NCBI RefSeq assembly: GCF_003002095.1
Contig: NZ_PVZC01000003.1
Span: 124,001-188,000 of the forward strand
DNA: 64,000 bases
Direction: 5' to 3'
DNA from: Allonocardiopsis opalescens
GTDB taxonomy: Bacteria > Actinomycetota > Actinomycetes > Streptosporangiales > Streptosporangiaceae
Made by a program: the position numbers and the translations under genes. Under the pieces are notes generated by a model that worked only from the letters and a program-made list of their open reading frames with translations, had not been told where the DNA came from and searched no databases. Numbering within the stretch: the stretch's first letter is position 1; every line of letters starts with the position of its first letter. Positions 33,105-42,340 of the stretch are shown here, piece after piece.

Positions 33105-33615
33105 GAAAATCGAGGTTAGAGGTTGAGCCGGACACAGGCGAATCCATTGCGGTCCGCCGCCGATCGCCCGCCGCGCGGGCGGTTTCGCGCCCCGCCGTGA
33201 CCCGCCGGGGGCGCCGTGGCGGGCGCGCACCCCCGCTCGCCTCGTACGCTGAGTACATGTGCCGCCGCGCCGCCCAGCGCCCGTGCCGCCGACTCCGCGA
33301 GCGGCACGGCGCTCCGCCGAGCGGATCGGCCGGAATCCCGCACCGTCACTGCGATTCCACGGCTCCCGCCGGAACTCAGGACGGTATTGTCATGAGGGCC
33401 GCGACCCGCGCCGATCGGGTGGCCGGCCCGCGGATCCGGGCAGCGCACCCCCGACGCCCGGAGCCGCACCGTCCCCGGATCGGCTCGCGCGCACCGCGGT
33501 GCCGGGCCGCCCGTCCGATCGCCGCGCACCCGGGCGACATCCGCAGTACGGTGCGGCAGTCCTACCGAGCCGGACGCGTCCGCCCCGGACGCGTCCCGAC
33601 GCTGGCGGATCTACG
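33105..33615. other. Long divergent intergenic region
   Basis: About 510 bases between pcnB and the DUF6049-type gene. A long open frame from 33259 in phase with the downstream gene is Arg/Pro-rich and lacks family features, so I leave it out of the CDS. No repeat or RNA gene is evident. Confidence 0.45.
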
Positions 33616-35901
33616 TTGACTCGACCTCTTCGCATGCTCGCCTCGGCCGCGGCGGTCCTCGCCGCCGCGCTGCCGGCCGTCGGCGCCGTCCCCGCCGCGC
33701 CGCCGGCCCAGGCCGAGACCCGCGCGACGGAAGTGCCGCTGGCCATCGACCGGCTCACCCCGTCGGCGCCCGACCCCGACAGCACCATCCGGGTGTCGGG
33801 CAGCGTCACCAATGTCACCGACTTCGAGCAGCCGCAGGTCGATGTGCGGCTGCGCTACTCCGCCATCCCGCTGACCAGCCGCGACGCCCTCCAGGAGTAC
33901 CTGGAGGGGTCACTGGAGCCGGGCGGCCTGTCCGTGTCGGAGTCGGTGAGCGGCACCCTGGGGGTGAACGAGTCCAGCGACTGGTCGCTGGAGGTGCCGG
34001 CCGCCGAGCTGCCGTTCACCGAGTTCGGTGTGTACCCGATCGCGATCGAGGCGGTCAACGGCGCCGGAGTGCGCATCGCCTACGAGCGCACCCTGCTGCC
34101 CTTCGACGGCGCCAACGCCCCCGACCCCACCAGCGTCGCCTGGATCTGGCCGCTGATCGACACCCCCCAGCGCGTCGACGACACCACCTTCCTGGACCAG
34201 CAGCTGGACACCTCGCTGGCCCCCGACGGCCGCCTCGGGCAGCTCCTCGCCGTCGGCGACGCGTCGACCATCCCGCTGACCTGGGCCATCGACCCCGCCC
34301 TGCTGGACGACGCGGAGGCGATGGCGGCCGAGTCCTACCAGCTCGCCGCGGAGCCGCCCGCCCCCGACGCCCCGTCGCCGTCCGCGGAGCCGGCGCCCGA
34401 GCCCTCCGCCGTGCCCGGCAGCGAGAACGCCCGCGCCTGGCTGGAGGACCTGCGCGGCGCCGTCGAACCCGAGAGCCTCATCACCACGCCCTATGCCGAC
34501 CCCGACGTGGTCGGCCTGATCGACGGCGGCCTGGAGGAGGACATCAACAGCGCCGTCACCGAGGGCACCGTCGCCGCCAACCGGGTGCTGGAAAGCGTGG
34601 TGCAGAACGGCATTTCCTGGGCGCCCGACGGCATGCTCGACCCCGACGCGCGCGACGTGCTCGCGGCACGCGGCACCGACACCTTCGTCGTCAGCGACCT
34701 CGCCCTCCCGGTGCGCTCCGACGTCGGCCACACCCCCGACGCGGCCGCCACCATCTCCTCCGTGCAGGGCGAGCTGAACGCGGTGGTGACCGACAGCGGC
34801 ATCACCGAGGCGATCTCCGCCGACACCCGCACCGCGACGGCCGCCACCCAGGCGCGGCAGCTCTTCCTGGCCGAGACCGCGCTGATCAGCCTGGAGCGCC
34901 CCGAGGACTCCCGCACCGTGGTGGCCGCCCCCGACCGGCACTGGAACCCCGACCCCGAGTTCGCCGCCGGCCTGCTCGACGCCACCCGCTCCGCCTCCTG
35001 GCTGCAGCCCGTCTCCCTCGCCGACGCCGTGGACGGCACCGACTCCACCGGGCTGCGCGGCGAGCTGCGCATCCCCGACGGCGCCGCGCCCGCGCTCGGG
35101 CGGCAGGCGCTGGACGAGGTCGCCGCGGTGCGCACCGACATCACCAACCTGACCGGCGCCCTGTCGGCCGAGGAGGGCGCGGCCGAGCGGGCCTTCGAGC
35201 GCGCCGTGCTGCGGATGGAGTCGGCCTCCTGGGCCACCTACCGCGACCGCGCCGCCCAACTGCGCGACGCCGTGTCGACCGCGGTCGCCGCCGACGCCGC
35301 CCAGATCCGGGTGGTGCCAGGGGAGCCCATCACCCTGGCCGGGCAGAGCGGCACCGCGCCGGTCGTCGTCGCCAACGACCTGGACCACGCCGTCACGGTC
35401 CGGCTGACGGCGGTGTCGGAGAACCCGGCCCGGCTGGAGGTCGGCGAATTCGAGGACGTGCTGGAGATCGGGTCCGAGGGCCGCGCCACCGTGCAGATCC
35501 CGCTGCGGGCCGGGATCAACGGCCCCAGCGAGATCACCCTCCAGCTGTCGGGCACCGACGGCAGGCCGATCAGCGAGGGCGCCGAGGCGGTGGTGATGCC
35601 GGTGGCGGTCACCGGCCTGGGCTCCACCGCCATGTGGATCACCGTGGCCGCGGTGGCGATCCTGGTCGGCGCCGTCGGGATGCGGGTGCTGCGCCGGATC
35701 CGGCGGGCCGGGCGGCACGAGGAGCCCCCGGCGCCCGCGCCCCGCGCCGACGACGGCTCCTGGCGGCCGGACGCGTCCACGCCCGAGCGGCCCGCGCGGC
35801 CGGCCGTCACCAGCCGCCCGGTGCGCCGCCCGATCGCCGTCCGCGGCACGACCGGCGCATTTCCCCGGAAGAGCGCCGAGGACCCCCGAACAGGTCGATA
35901 A
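33616..35901 (+). CDS. Secreted/membrane-anchored DUF6049-like protein
   Basis: 761 residues. N-terminal signal peptide MTRPLRMLASAAAVLAAALPAVGAVPAAPPAQA, then a large extracytoplasmic region with Ig-like strands (STIRVSGSVTNVTDFEQPQVDVRLRYS), a polysaccharide-deacetylase-like middle part (TIPLTWAIDPALLDDAEAM) and a late beta-domain. One C-terminal membrane helix, MWITVAAVAILVGAVGMRVL, is followed by a basic cytoplasmic tail. A gene of this type always precedes murJ in streptomycetes and mycobacteria, implying a role with lipid II export, but no activity is known. The TTG start at 33616 follows GGCGGAT; ATG 33634 is an alternative. Confidence 0.8.
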   Translation: MTRPLRMLASAAAVLAAALPAVGAVPAAPPAQAETRATEVPLAIDRLTPSAPDPDSTIRVSGSVTNVTDFEQPQVDVRLRYSAIPLTSRDALQEYLEGSLEPGGLSVSESVSGTLGVNESSDWSLEVPAAELPFTEFGVYPIAIEAVNGAGVRIAYERTLLPFDGANAPDPTSVAWIWPLIDTPQRVDDTTFLDQQLDTSLAPDGRLGQLLAVGDASTIPLTWAIDPALLDDAEAMAAESYQLAAEPPAPDAPSPSAEPAPEPSAVPGSENARAWLEDLRGAVEPESLITTPYADPDVVGLIDGGLEEDINSAVTEGTVAANRVLESVVQNGISWAPDGMLDPDARDVLAARGTDTFVVSDLALPVRSDVGHTPDAAATISSVQGELNAVVTDSGITEAISADTRTATAATQARQLFLAETALISLERPEDSRTVVAAPDRHWNPDPEFAAGLLDATRSASWLQPVSLADAVDGTDSTGLRGELRIPDGAAPALGRQALDEVAAVRTDITNLTGALSAEEGAAERAFERAVLRMESASWATYRDRAAQLRDAVSTAVAADAAQIRVVPGEPITLAGQSGTAPVVVANDLDHAVTVRLTAVSENPARLEVGEFEDVLEIGSEGRATVQIPLRAGINGPSEITLQLSGTDGRPISEGAEAVVMPVAVTGLGSTAMWITVAAVAILVGAVGMRVLRRIRRAGRHEEPPAPAPRADDGSWRPDASTPERPARPAVTSRPVRRPIAVRGTTGAFPRKSAEDPRTGR

Positions 35902-36030
35902 TCGCTCCACGCGCGCGGTCCGATCCTCGGGCCGGTCCCGGCACTCCTTTCCGGACCGGCGGCGCCCGTCCTCCGGCCGTCCGGCCGGGAGTGCGCCACC
36001 GACACGACAGCACGACGAAAGAGGCATGCG

Positions 36031-37749
36031 GTGACCAACGAGACGACCGGTCCGACGGACCGGCGGACCGCGGAGCCGGCCGGACCCGAGCCGCGGGACG
36101 AGCCCGCCGCCGAGCGGTCCGGCGGCGGCTCCGACGTGATGCGCTCCAGCGCGGTGATGGCGCTGGGCACGCTCGCCTCGCGGCTGACCGGCTTCGCCCG
36201 CACGGTCGTGTTCGCGGTCGTCCTCGGCACCCAGCTGCTCAATGACGCCTACACCGCCGCGAACACGATCCCGTTCATCATCTACGACCTGCTCTTCGGC
36301 GGTCTGCTGGCCAGCGTCATCGTGCCCTTCCTGGTCAAGCGCAGGAAGCTGGACGCCGACGGCGGCCAGGCCACCGAGCAGCGGCTGTTCACGGTGACCG
36401 TGGTGGCGCTGTTCGTGCTCACGGCCGTGGCCATCGCCGCCGCCGAGTGGCTGATCCGGATGTACGCGGGCAGCTTCACCACCAACCAGCACGAGGTGGC
36501 GGTGCTGCTGGCGCGCTTCCTGCTGGCGCAGATCTTCTTCGTCGGCCTGGGCGGCATCGCGGGGGCGATGCTCAACGTGCGCGAGCGCTTCGGTGCCCCG
36601 ATGTGGGCGCCGGTGCTGAACAACATCATCACCATCGCCACCGGCCTGGCCTTCCTGCTGGTCGCCGGGATCGGCGCCACTCCCGACACGGTGTCGGACG
36701 CCGACGTGGTGCTGCTGGGCGTGGGCAGCACGCTGGGGATGGTCGCGCAGGGCCTGGTCCTGCTGCCGCCGCTGTGGAAGGCGGGCTTCCGGTGGCGGCC
36801 CCGGCTGGATCTGCGCGGCTCCGGCCTGGGCGAGGCGGTGAAGACCGCGGGCTGGATGATGGTCTACCTGGTCTCGCTCCAGCTGAACTTCCTGATCACG
36901 TCCAATGTCGCCACCCGCGCGGGTGTGGAGAGCGTCACCTCCGGTGAGGCGGTGGGCGCCGGCCTGACCACCTACAACTACGCCTACCAGCTGTTCCAGC
37001 TGCCGTACGCGATCATCGCGGTCTCCGTCATCACCGCGCTGCTGCCCCGGATGAGCGGGCACGCCTCCGAGGGCCGCAACGACCTGGTGCGCGACGATTT
37101 CTCCAATGGCGTGCGGATGTCCTCGGTGCTGCTGGTGCCGGGCGCCGTCGCGCTGGCGATCTTCGCGGTGCCGATGTGCCAGCTGCTGTTCGCCTACGGC
37201 AGCACCTCCGACGCCGACGCGCGCAACATCGGCCTGGTGCTGACCGTGTTCGCGATCGGGCTGGTGCCCTTCTCGCTGTTCCAGCTGCTGCTGCGGGTCT
37301 TCTACGCGCTCGGCGACACCCGCACCCCGGCGCTGATCAGCTTCGTGAACGTGGTCGTGCACGGCGCCGTCGCGGTCGCCTCGCTGCTGGTGCTGCCCTC
37401 GCAGCAGGTCGTGATGGGGGTGGCCGCCGGATCGATGCTGTCCTTCGTGGCCGGGACCGTCGTGGCCTGGATCGTGCTGGCCCGCAGGCTCGGCGGCCTG
37501 GACGGCAGGACCGTGCTCGGCTCGCTGCTGCGGATGCACCTGGCCGCGATCCCCAGCGCGGTGTTCGCGGTCGCGATGGTGCTGGCCTTCGGTGTGCTCC
37601 CCGGGGTGGTGCTGCCCTCGCTGCTGTCCCTGCTGGTGGGCGGCGGCATCGGCATGTTCCTCTTCGTGCTCTTCGCCAAGTGGCTGGGCGTCCGCGAGGT
37701 GTCGTCCTTCCTGGCGATGGTCCGCGGCCGCCTGCTGCGCCGCGGCTGA
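36031..37749 (+). CDS. murJ: MurJ lipid II flippase, copy 1
   Basis: 572 residues with fourteen predicted membrane helices of the MviN/MurJ family, which flips lipid II across the membrane. Landmarks are SSAVMALGTLASRLTGFARTVVFAVVLG, LNDAYTAANTIPFIIYDLLFGGLLASVIVPFLVK, and QLPYAIIAVSVITALLPRMSGHA. The N-terminal 35 residues are a disordered cytoplasmic lead. The large cytoplasmic pseudokinase domain found fused to mycobacterial MurJ is absent here; a separate pseudokinase gene lies 2.4 kb downstream. An 18-bp terminator stem follows, so it is not in one transcript with copy 2. Confidence 0.94.
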   Translation: MTNETTGPTDRRTAEPAGPEPRDEPAAERSGGGSDVMRSSAVMALGTLASRLTGFARTVVFAVVLGTQLLNDAYTAANTIPFIIYDLLFGGLLASVIVPFLVKRRKLDADGGQATEQRLFTVTVVALFVLTAVAIAAAEWLIRMYAGSFTTNQHEVAVLLARFLLAQIFFVGLGGIAGAMLNVRERFGAPMWAPVLNNIITIATGLAFLLVAGIGATPDTVSDADVVLLGVGSTLGMVAQGLVLLPPLWKAGFRWRPRLDLRGSGLGEAVKTAGWMMVYLVSLQLNFLITSNVATRAGVESVTSGEAVGAGLTTYNYAYQLFQLPYAIIAVSVITALLPRMSGHASEGRNDLVRDDFSNGVRMSSVLLVPGAVALAIFAVPMCQLLFAYGSTSDADARNIGLVLTVFAIGLVPFSLFQLLLRVFYALGDTRTPALISFVNVVVHGAVAVASLLVLPSQQVVMGVAAGSMLSFVAGTVVAWIVLARRLGGLDGRTVLGSLLRMHLAAIPSAVFAVAMVLAFGVLPGVVLPSLLSLLVGGGIGMFLFVLFAKWLGVREVSSFLAMVRGRLLRRG

Positions 37750-37765
37750 CGGCCTTCCCCCCCGT

Positions 37766-37804
37766 CGCGAGGGGCCCCGGCGCGGTGCGCCGGGGCCCCT
37801 CGCG
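37766..37804 (+). terminator. 18-bp stem terminator after first murJ
   Basis: Two perfectly complementary 18-base arms starting CGCGAGGGG around a three-base GGT loop, 17 bases after the stop codon. Confidence 0.85.
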
Positions 37805-37857
37805 CGCCCGGCCGAATCACGCGGAGCGGAGTCCCGCCGTCAAGCCCGAGGAGGCAC

Positions 37858-37991
37858 CTGTGGACCACCGCACCCCCGTCCACAGCCCCCACCGCCCCGC
37901 CCTGGCATCCCCCCTTGACAGCCACCAGACTTTCCGGCGGCGCTTGCGTCGGGTGGTCTGCCCCCTGGTAGGGAGGGGCAGGAGGGCTGGG
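37858..37991 (+). repeat. Interspersed element, copy B (inverted boxes, CCCCTTGACA, G4)
   Basis: CTGTGGAC (37858-37865), N12, GTCCACAG (37878-37885), then CCCCTTGACA at 37911-37920, 26 bases after the TCCACA core. A 30-base spacer, GGGTGGTCTGCCCCCTGGT (37951-37969) and the quadruplex motif GGG-A-GGGG-CAGGA-GGG-CT-GGG (37971-37991) follow. It lies between the two murJ genes. Confidence 0.75.
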
Positions 37992-38141
37992 CCCTTACTG
38001 TCCGATCGCGGCCAAAGCGGCTCGTGCGCTGGTCGGGGTCCACCACCATGGGATGGACGGACATGATCATGTTGCCGGGCCAGGGGCCTTGCCCTGCCGC
38101 CGCCCGCCCGCGGCCCGGCGTGCCGACCGAGGGAGTGACGG

Positions 38142-39944
38142 GTGCGCAAGGACAGCGCCGACGGAGCCGAGCGCGAGCCGTCGGAGGCCGACGGGCGGCC
38201 GCGCGCCGACCGGGGTGGCCCGCTCACCCGCCGCGACCCCAGCGACATCGGCGACCTCGGCACCGCCGACCGGCCGGGCGAGGAGGGCGACGAGATCGGC
38301 GGCGCGGCGCACGCCGCCCCCGCCAACCTGATGCGCTCCAGCGCCGTGATGGCGCTCGGCACGGTCGTGTCGCGTGCCACCGGATTCGGCCGCACCCTGG
38401 TGCTGGCCGCCGCCCTGGGCGTGCACCTGCTCGGCGACGCCTACCAGGCCGCCAACATGGTGCCGTTCACCGTCTACGACCTGCTGATCGGCGGCCTGCT
38501 GGCCAGCGTCATCGTGCCCTTCCTGGTCAAGCGCAAGCGCCTGGACGCCGACGGCGGCGACGCCACCGAGCAGCGCCTGTTCACCCTCACCGTGCTGGCG
38601 CTGCTGGCCGTCACCGTCGCGGCGATCGCGGCGGCCGAGTTCCTGATCTGGATCTACGCCAGCGAGTTCGAACCGGCGCAGCGCGAGGTCGCCGTCGCGC
38701 TGGCGCGCTTCCTGCTCTCCCAGATCTTCTTCATCGGGGTCAGCGGCATCACCAGCGCCATGCTGAACAGCCGCAACCGCTTCGCCGCGCCGATGTGGGC
38801 GCCGATCCTGCACAACATCACCGTGATGGCGGTGGGCAGCCTCTTCCTGCTCCAGGCGGGCTCGGGCACCACCCCCGAGTCGATCACCGACGGCCAGATC
38901 CAGCTGCTCGGCATCGGCACCGCCGCGGGCATGGCCGTGCAGAGCGCGGTGCTGCTCTTCTCGCTGTGGCGGGCCGGGTTCCGCTGGCGGCCCCGCCTGG
39001 ACCTGCGCGGCTCCGGCCTCGGCGAGGCGGTCAGGACCGCGGGCTGGATGCTGGTGTACATCGCGGTGAACCAGCTCGGCTTCCTGGTCACCACGAACGT
39101 CACCACCTCCGCCGGGGCGCGCAGCGCCGAGGCCGGCTCGGGCATCACCGCCTACCAGTACGCCTTCCAGCTGTTCCAGCTGCCGTACGCGATCATCGCG
39201 GTCTCCGTCATCACCGCGCTGCTGCCCCGGATGAGCGCGCACGTCGCCGACGGCCGCCGCGACCTGGTGCGCGACGACTTCTCCAACGGCTTCCGGATGT
39301 CGTCGGTGCTGATCGTGCCCACCTCGATCGCGCTGGCGGTCTTCGCCACCCAGTTCTGCACGCTGGTGTACGCGCGCGGCAGCACCTCGGTCGACGACGC
39401 GCGCAACATCGGCGCGATCCTGGCCGTCTTCGCGCTGATGCTGATCCCGTTCACGCTGTTCCAGCTGCAGCTGCGGGTCTTCTACGCGCTCGGCGACACC
39501 CGCACCCCCGCGCTGATCGCGATCCCGAGCGAGGTGGTGCACGCCGCGGTCTCGTTCACGATCCTGTTCACGGTCGAGCCGACCCGGATCGTGCTGCTGA
39601 TGCCGGTGGCCTACGGGCTGTACTACATGGTCGCCGCGGCCATCGCCTGGGTGATGCTGTCGCGGAAGCTGGCGGGCCTGGACGGCCGGCGGGTGCTGCG
39701 GACGACCCTCGCGCTCTATGCGTCGGCGGTGCCGAGCGCGGTGTTCGCGATGGCGATGATCTTCGCCTTCGGGGCGCTGCCGAGCGCCACGCTGGCGTCC
39801 GTGCTGTCCATGGTGGTCGGGACGGCCGGCGGAGTGCTGCTGTTCATTCTGAGCGCCCGACTGCTCAAAGTGACAGAAGTCACAACTTTCCTTACCATGG
39901 TGCGCACGCGACTCCTGCGACGTGGCGCGGAGAAGGGCCGCTGA
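38142..39944 (+). CDS. murJ2: MurJ lipid II flippase, copy 2
   Basis: 600 residues, a tandem paralogue of the preceding gene. A 65-residue acidic, disordered cytoplasmic lead precedes fourteen membrane helices with the same landmarks: SSAVMALGTVVSRATGFGRTLVL, QAANMVPFTVYDLLIGGLLASVIVPFLVK and QLPYAIIAVSVITALLPRMSAHV. Identity to copy 1 is high throughout the membrane part, and a 71-base stretch is identical at the DNA level (36987-37057 versus 39167-39237), pointing to recent gene conversion. The GTG start lacks a strong ribosome-binding site. It lies directly upstream of the pseudokinase-sigM cluster, which is the conserved single-copy murJ position. Confidence 0.92.
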   Translation: MRKDSADGAEREPSEADGRPRADRGGPLTRRDPSDIGDLGTADRPGEEGDEIGGAAHAAPANLMRSSAVMALGTVVSRATGFGRTLVLAAALGVHLLGDAYQAANMVPFTVYDLLIGGLLASVIVPFLVKRKRLDADGGDATEQRLFTLTVLALLAVTVAAIAAAEFLIWIYASEFEPAQREVAVALARFLLSQIFFIGVSGITSAMLNSRNRFAAPMWAPILHNITVMAVGSLFLLQAGSGTTPESITDGQIQLLGIGTAAGMAVQSAVLLFSLWRAGFRWRPRLDLRGSGLGEAVRTAGWMLVYIAVNQLGFLVTTNVTTSAGARSAEAGSGITAYQYAFQLFQLPYAIIAVSVITALLPRMSAHVADGRRDLVRDDFSNGFRMSSVLIVPTSIALAVFATQFCTLVYARGSTSVDDARNIGAILAVFALMLIPFTLFQLQLRVFYALGDTRTPALIAIPSEVVHAAVSFTILFTVEPTRIVLLMPVAYGLYYMVAAAIAWVMLSRKLAGLDGRRVLRTTLALYASAVPSAVFAMAMIFAFGALPSATLASVLSMVVGTAGGVLLFILSARLLKVTEVTTFLTMVRTRLLRRGAEKGR

Positions 39945-39985
39945 GCGAAATTCAGCGTACATACGCCGTCACGGAGGCGGCGGCC

Positions 39986-40009
39986 AACCATATGGACACT
40001 TCCGGCGTC
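39986..40009 (+). promoter_or_regulatory. Possible ECF promoter upstream of pseudokinase-sigM cluster
   Basis: AAC (39986-39988) and CGTC (40006-40009) are 17 bases apart, the same geometry as the GGAAC-N17-CGTCT site before the second amidase. It could give SigM autoregulation. The -35 is imperfect. Confidence 0.3.
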
Positions 40010-40166
40010 CTACCATGGTGCAGGACCATCGTTTGATAGCGCCCACCCACCAGGGTCCCGGAGGGAGGTCTGGGGGGCCGGTGTCGGTGTCACCTGCTTG
40101 CCGTGCGTCGTGGGTCGGCCACGTCCACCGCGGGTGCCCGCCGTGCCAGCCCACTGCGTCCGCGGC

Positions 40167-41708
40167 ATGAGCGCCTTCACCTTTGAACCCGGAACCCGCC
40201 TCGACGGTCGCTACCTCCTCAAGGGCCGCGTCACCGACTCAGGGGGCGCCGCGCTGTGGGAAGCGATCGACGAAACGCTCGCGCGACCCGTCGCGGTCCG
40301 CACCTTCCACCCGCAGTTCCCGAGGATCCGCGATGTCGTCATGGCGGCCCGGGCGACAAGTCGGCTCACCGACTCGCGGGTGACCCGCATCTTCGACGCC
40401 AACGACGGCGCCGCCGGCGGCGATGTCGCCTACGTGGTCGAGGAGTGGGTGAGCGGTCAGCACCTCGGTGAACTCGTCGCCGACGGCCCGCTGGAGGCCG
40501 AGCACGCCGCCGCCCTGGTCAGCGAGGCGGCCGAAGCGCTCGCCGCCGCCCACGCCGCGGGCCTGTACCACCTGCACCTCAGCCCCTCGCAGCTGTTCTG
40601 GACCAACAGCGGCACCCTCAAGGTGATGGGCGTCGGCGTGGAGGCCGCCCTGGTCGGCGGCCAGGTCGCCGATCCCGGGCGCACCGACGCCCAGGGCCTG
40701 GGCCGGCTGCTGTACGCGGCGCTCACCGGCCGCTGGCCGGGGCCCGACCCCACCATGCTGCCGCCCGCCCCCGTCTTCGGCGGCCAGGTCGCCGCGCCCC
40801 GGCAGGTCTCCCCCGACGTGCCGATGGAGCTCGACGCGATCACCTGCCGCGCCGCCTTCCAGACCCCCCAGCGCGGCCGCGCCCCGCTGGCCGCCCCCTC
40901 CGAGGTGGCCGCCGCGCTGCTCGACGTGCCGCGGGCGATCCCGGTGCCCGAGGTGCACGTCGCCGCCCCGGCGCTCGCCGCCGCTCCCCCGGCCGACACC
41001 ATGATCGGCCGATACGACCGCTACGAGGACCTGCTGCCGCCGGTCCGCCGCGACCCCCCGTCCGGCCCGCCGCGGTCCGGCCGCGGCCGGCGCGCCGCCG
41101 CGCCCGAGCCGATGGTGAACCGCGCGCTGGTCGCCGTGATCGTCATCGTGGTGGTGGCCGCGGTCGGCGTCGGCGGCTGGCTGATCGGCCGCGCCGCGAG
41201 CGCGCCCGGCGGTCCGCTGGGCCCCGAGCCCAGCACCTCCCCCACCGATACCGCTCCGGAAATCGAGCAACTCGCCGTATCCGCGGCGAGCACGCTCGAT
41301 ATGGTCGGGAGTGAAGGTACGGACAACGAATCGGCACCCAACGCCATCGACGGCGACCCCGCCACCTCCTGGCAGACCCAGTGGTACACCACCGCGGACT
41401 TCGGTCGGCTGAAGGACGGTGTGGGGCTGGTGCTCGACATGGGAGCCCCCGTGTCGGTCGCCGAGATCGACGTCGTGCTGGCGGACGTGACCGGCGCCGA
41501 ATTCGATGTGATGATCGGTGACCAGCCCGATATCGCCGCCCTGGAGACCGTTGGCTCGTCCGCGGGTCCGGGTGGTGAAGTCCCCTTCGAGCTGGACGAG
41601 CCGGTGGAGGGACGTTACGTAGTGTTGTGGTTCACCCAGCTTCCCCCTGATAATGACGAAAACTTCCGAGTCCATGTCAATGAAGTCGAGCTGCGCGGGA
41701 ACTCGTGA
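40167..41708 (+). CDS. Membrane-anchored pseudokinase with discoidin-like outer domain
   Basis: 513 residues. The cytoplasmic part (about 5-250) follows a Ser/Thr kinase fold, LDGRYLLKGRV then VAVRTFHP, but lacks every catalytic residue: the VAxK Lys is Arg, the HRD loop reads YHLHLSPSQLFW, and DFG reads VMGVGVE. One membrane helix, VAVIVIVVVAAVGVGGWLIG, leads to an extracytoplasmic galactose-binding/discoidin-like domain with NAIDGDPATSWQTQWY. In mycobacteria the same modules are fused to MurJ and recruit FhaA after phosphorylation; here they are a separate protein next to murJ. Its stop overlaps the sigM start (GTGA), so it is co-translated with sigM. Confidence 0.85.
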   Translation: MSAFTFEPGTRLDGRYLLKGRVTDSGGAALWEAIDETLARPVAVRTFHPQFPRIRDVVMAARATSRLTDSRVTRIFDANDGAAGGDVAYVVEEWVSGQHLGELVADGPLEAEHAAALVSEAAEALAAAHAAGLYHLHLSPSQLFWTNSGTLKVMGVGVEAALVGGQVADPGRTDAQGLGRLLYAALTGRWPGPDPTMLPPAPVFGGQVAAPRQVSPDVPMELDAITCRAAFQTPQRGRAPLAAPSEVAAALLDVPRAIPVPEVHVAAPALAAAPPADTMIGRYDRYEDLLPPVRRDPPSGPPRSGRGRRAAAPEPMVNRALVAVIVIVVVAAVGVGGWLIGRAASAPGGPLGPEPSTSPTDTAPEIEQLAVSAASTLDMVGSEGTDNESAPNAIDGDPATSWQTQWYTTADFGRLKDGVGLVLDMGAPVSVAEIDVVLADVTGAEFDVMIGDQPDIAALETVGSSAGPGGEVPFELDEPVEGRYVVLWFTQLPPDNDENFRVHVNEVELRGNS

Positions 41709-42340
41709 ATGCCGTGATGGACGCGGTGGGAGAACTCCCAGACGCTGAACTACTGACCCGACACACCCAGGGCGACGACCGAGCCTTCGGCGAACTGGTA
41801 CGTCGGCACCGAGACCGCCTGTGGGCAGTGGCGGTCCGCACCCTCGGCGACCCCGAAGAGGCGTCCGACGCACTCCAGGACGCCTTCGTGTCGGCCTTCC
41901 GCGCCGCGCACCGCTTCCGCGGCGACTCAGCGGTCACCACCTGGCTGCACCGCATCGTGGTCAACGCATGCCTGGACCGCATGCGCCGCCGGATGGTCCG
42001 CCCGGCCACCCCCGTCGGCGACGACGCCAATCTCGACACCCTCGCGCTCGGCCACGGCAAGGGCGTCGTCTCCGACCCCACCGGGTCGAGCGACGCCGCC
42101 ATGGACGTCAAGTCGGCGCTGCTGCAGTTGCCGATGGAGCAGCGCTCGGCGCTGGTCCTGGTCGACATGCTCGGCTACCCCGTCGACGAGGTGGCCCGGA
42201 TCCTCGATGTGGCCGTGGGCACGGTCAAGAGCCGCTGCGCCCGCGGCCGGGCTCGTCTCCTCCCCCACGTGGCGCACCTGCGGAACCGAAACCAGGCTCC
42301 GCACGTCTCATCGGAGGGAGGAGGTGGAAGCCAGTCGTGA
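41705..42340 (+). CDS. sigM: ECF RNA polymerase sigma factor SigM
   Basis: 211 residues. Region 2: DDRAFGELVRRHRDRLWAVAVRTLGDPEEASDALQDAFVSAFRAAHRFRGDSAVTTWLHRIVVNACLDRMRRR. Region 4: LLQLPMEQRSALVLVDMLGYPVDEVARILDVAVGTVKSRCARGRARLLPHV. This is the SigM group conserved upstream of trxB in actinobacteria. The start is the GTG overlapping the pseudokinase stop; an ATG at 41717 is an alternative. The anti-sigma gene follows with a one-base overlap, so the sigma factor is probably held inactive by that membrane protein. Confidence 0.93.
   Translation: MNAVMDAVGELPDAELLTRHTQGDDRAFGELVRRHRDRLWAVAVRTLGDPEEASDALQDAFVSAFRAAHRFRGDSAVTTWLHRIVVNACLDRMRRRMVRPATPVGDDANLDTLALGHGKGVVSDPTGSSDAAMDVKSALLQLPMEQRSALVLVDMLGYPVDEVARILDVAVGTVKSRCARGRARLLPHVAHLRNRNQAPHVSSEGGGGSQS

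Noticed and set aside
33259-33615. N-terminal extension of the DUF6049-type protein
   Set aside because: It would bury the clear signal peptide beginning near 33616 behind 119 random-looking residues.
37858-37991. The interspersed element as 6C RNA
   Set aside because: 6C RNA is defined by two hairpins with C-rich loops and is usually single copy; the C-tracts here pair with G-tracts, and three copies are present.
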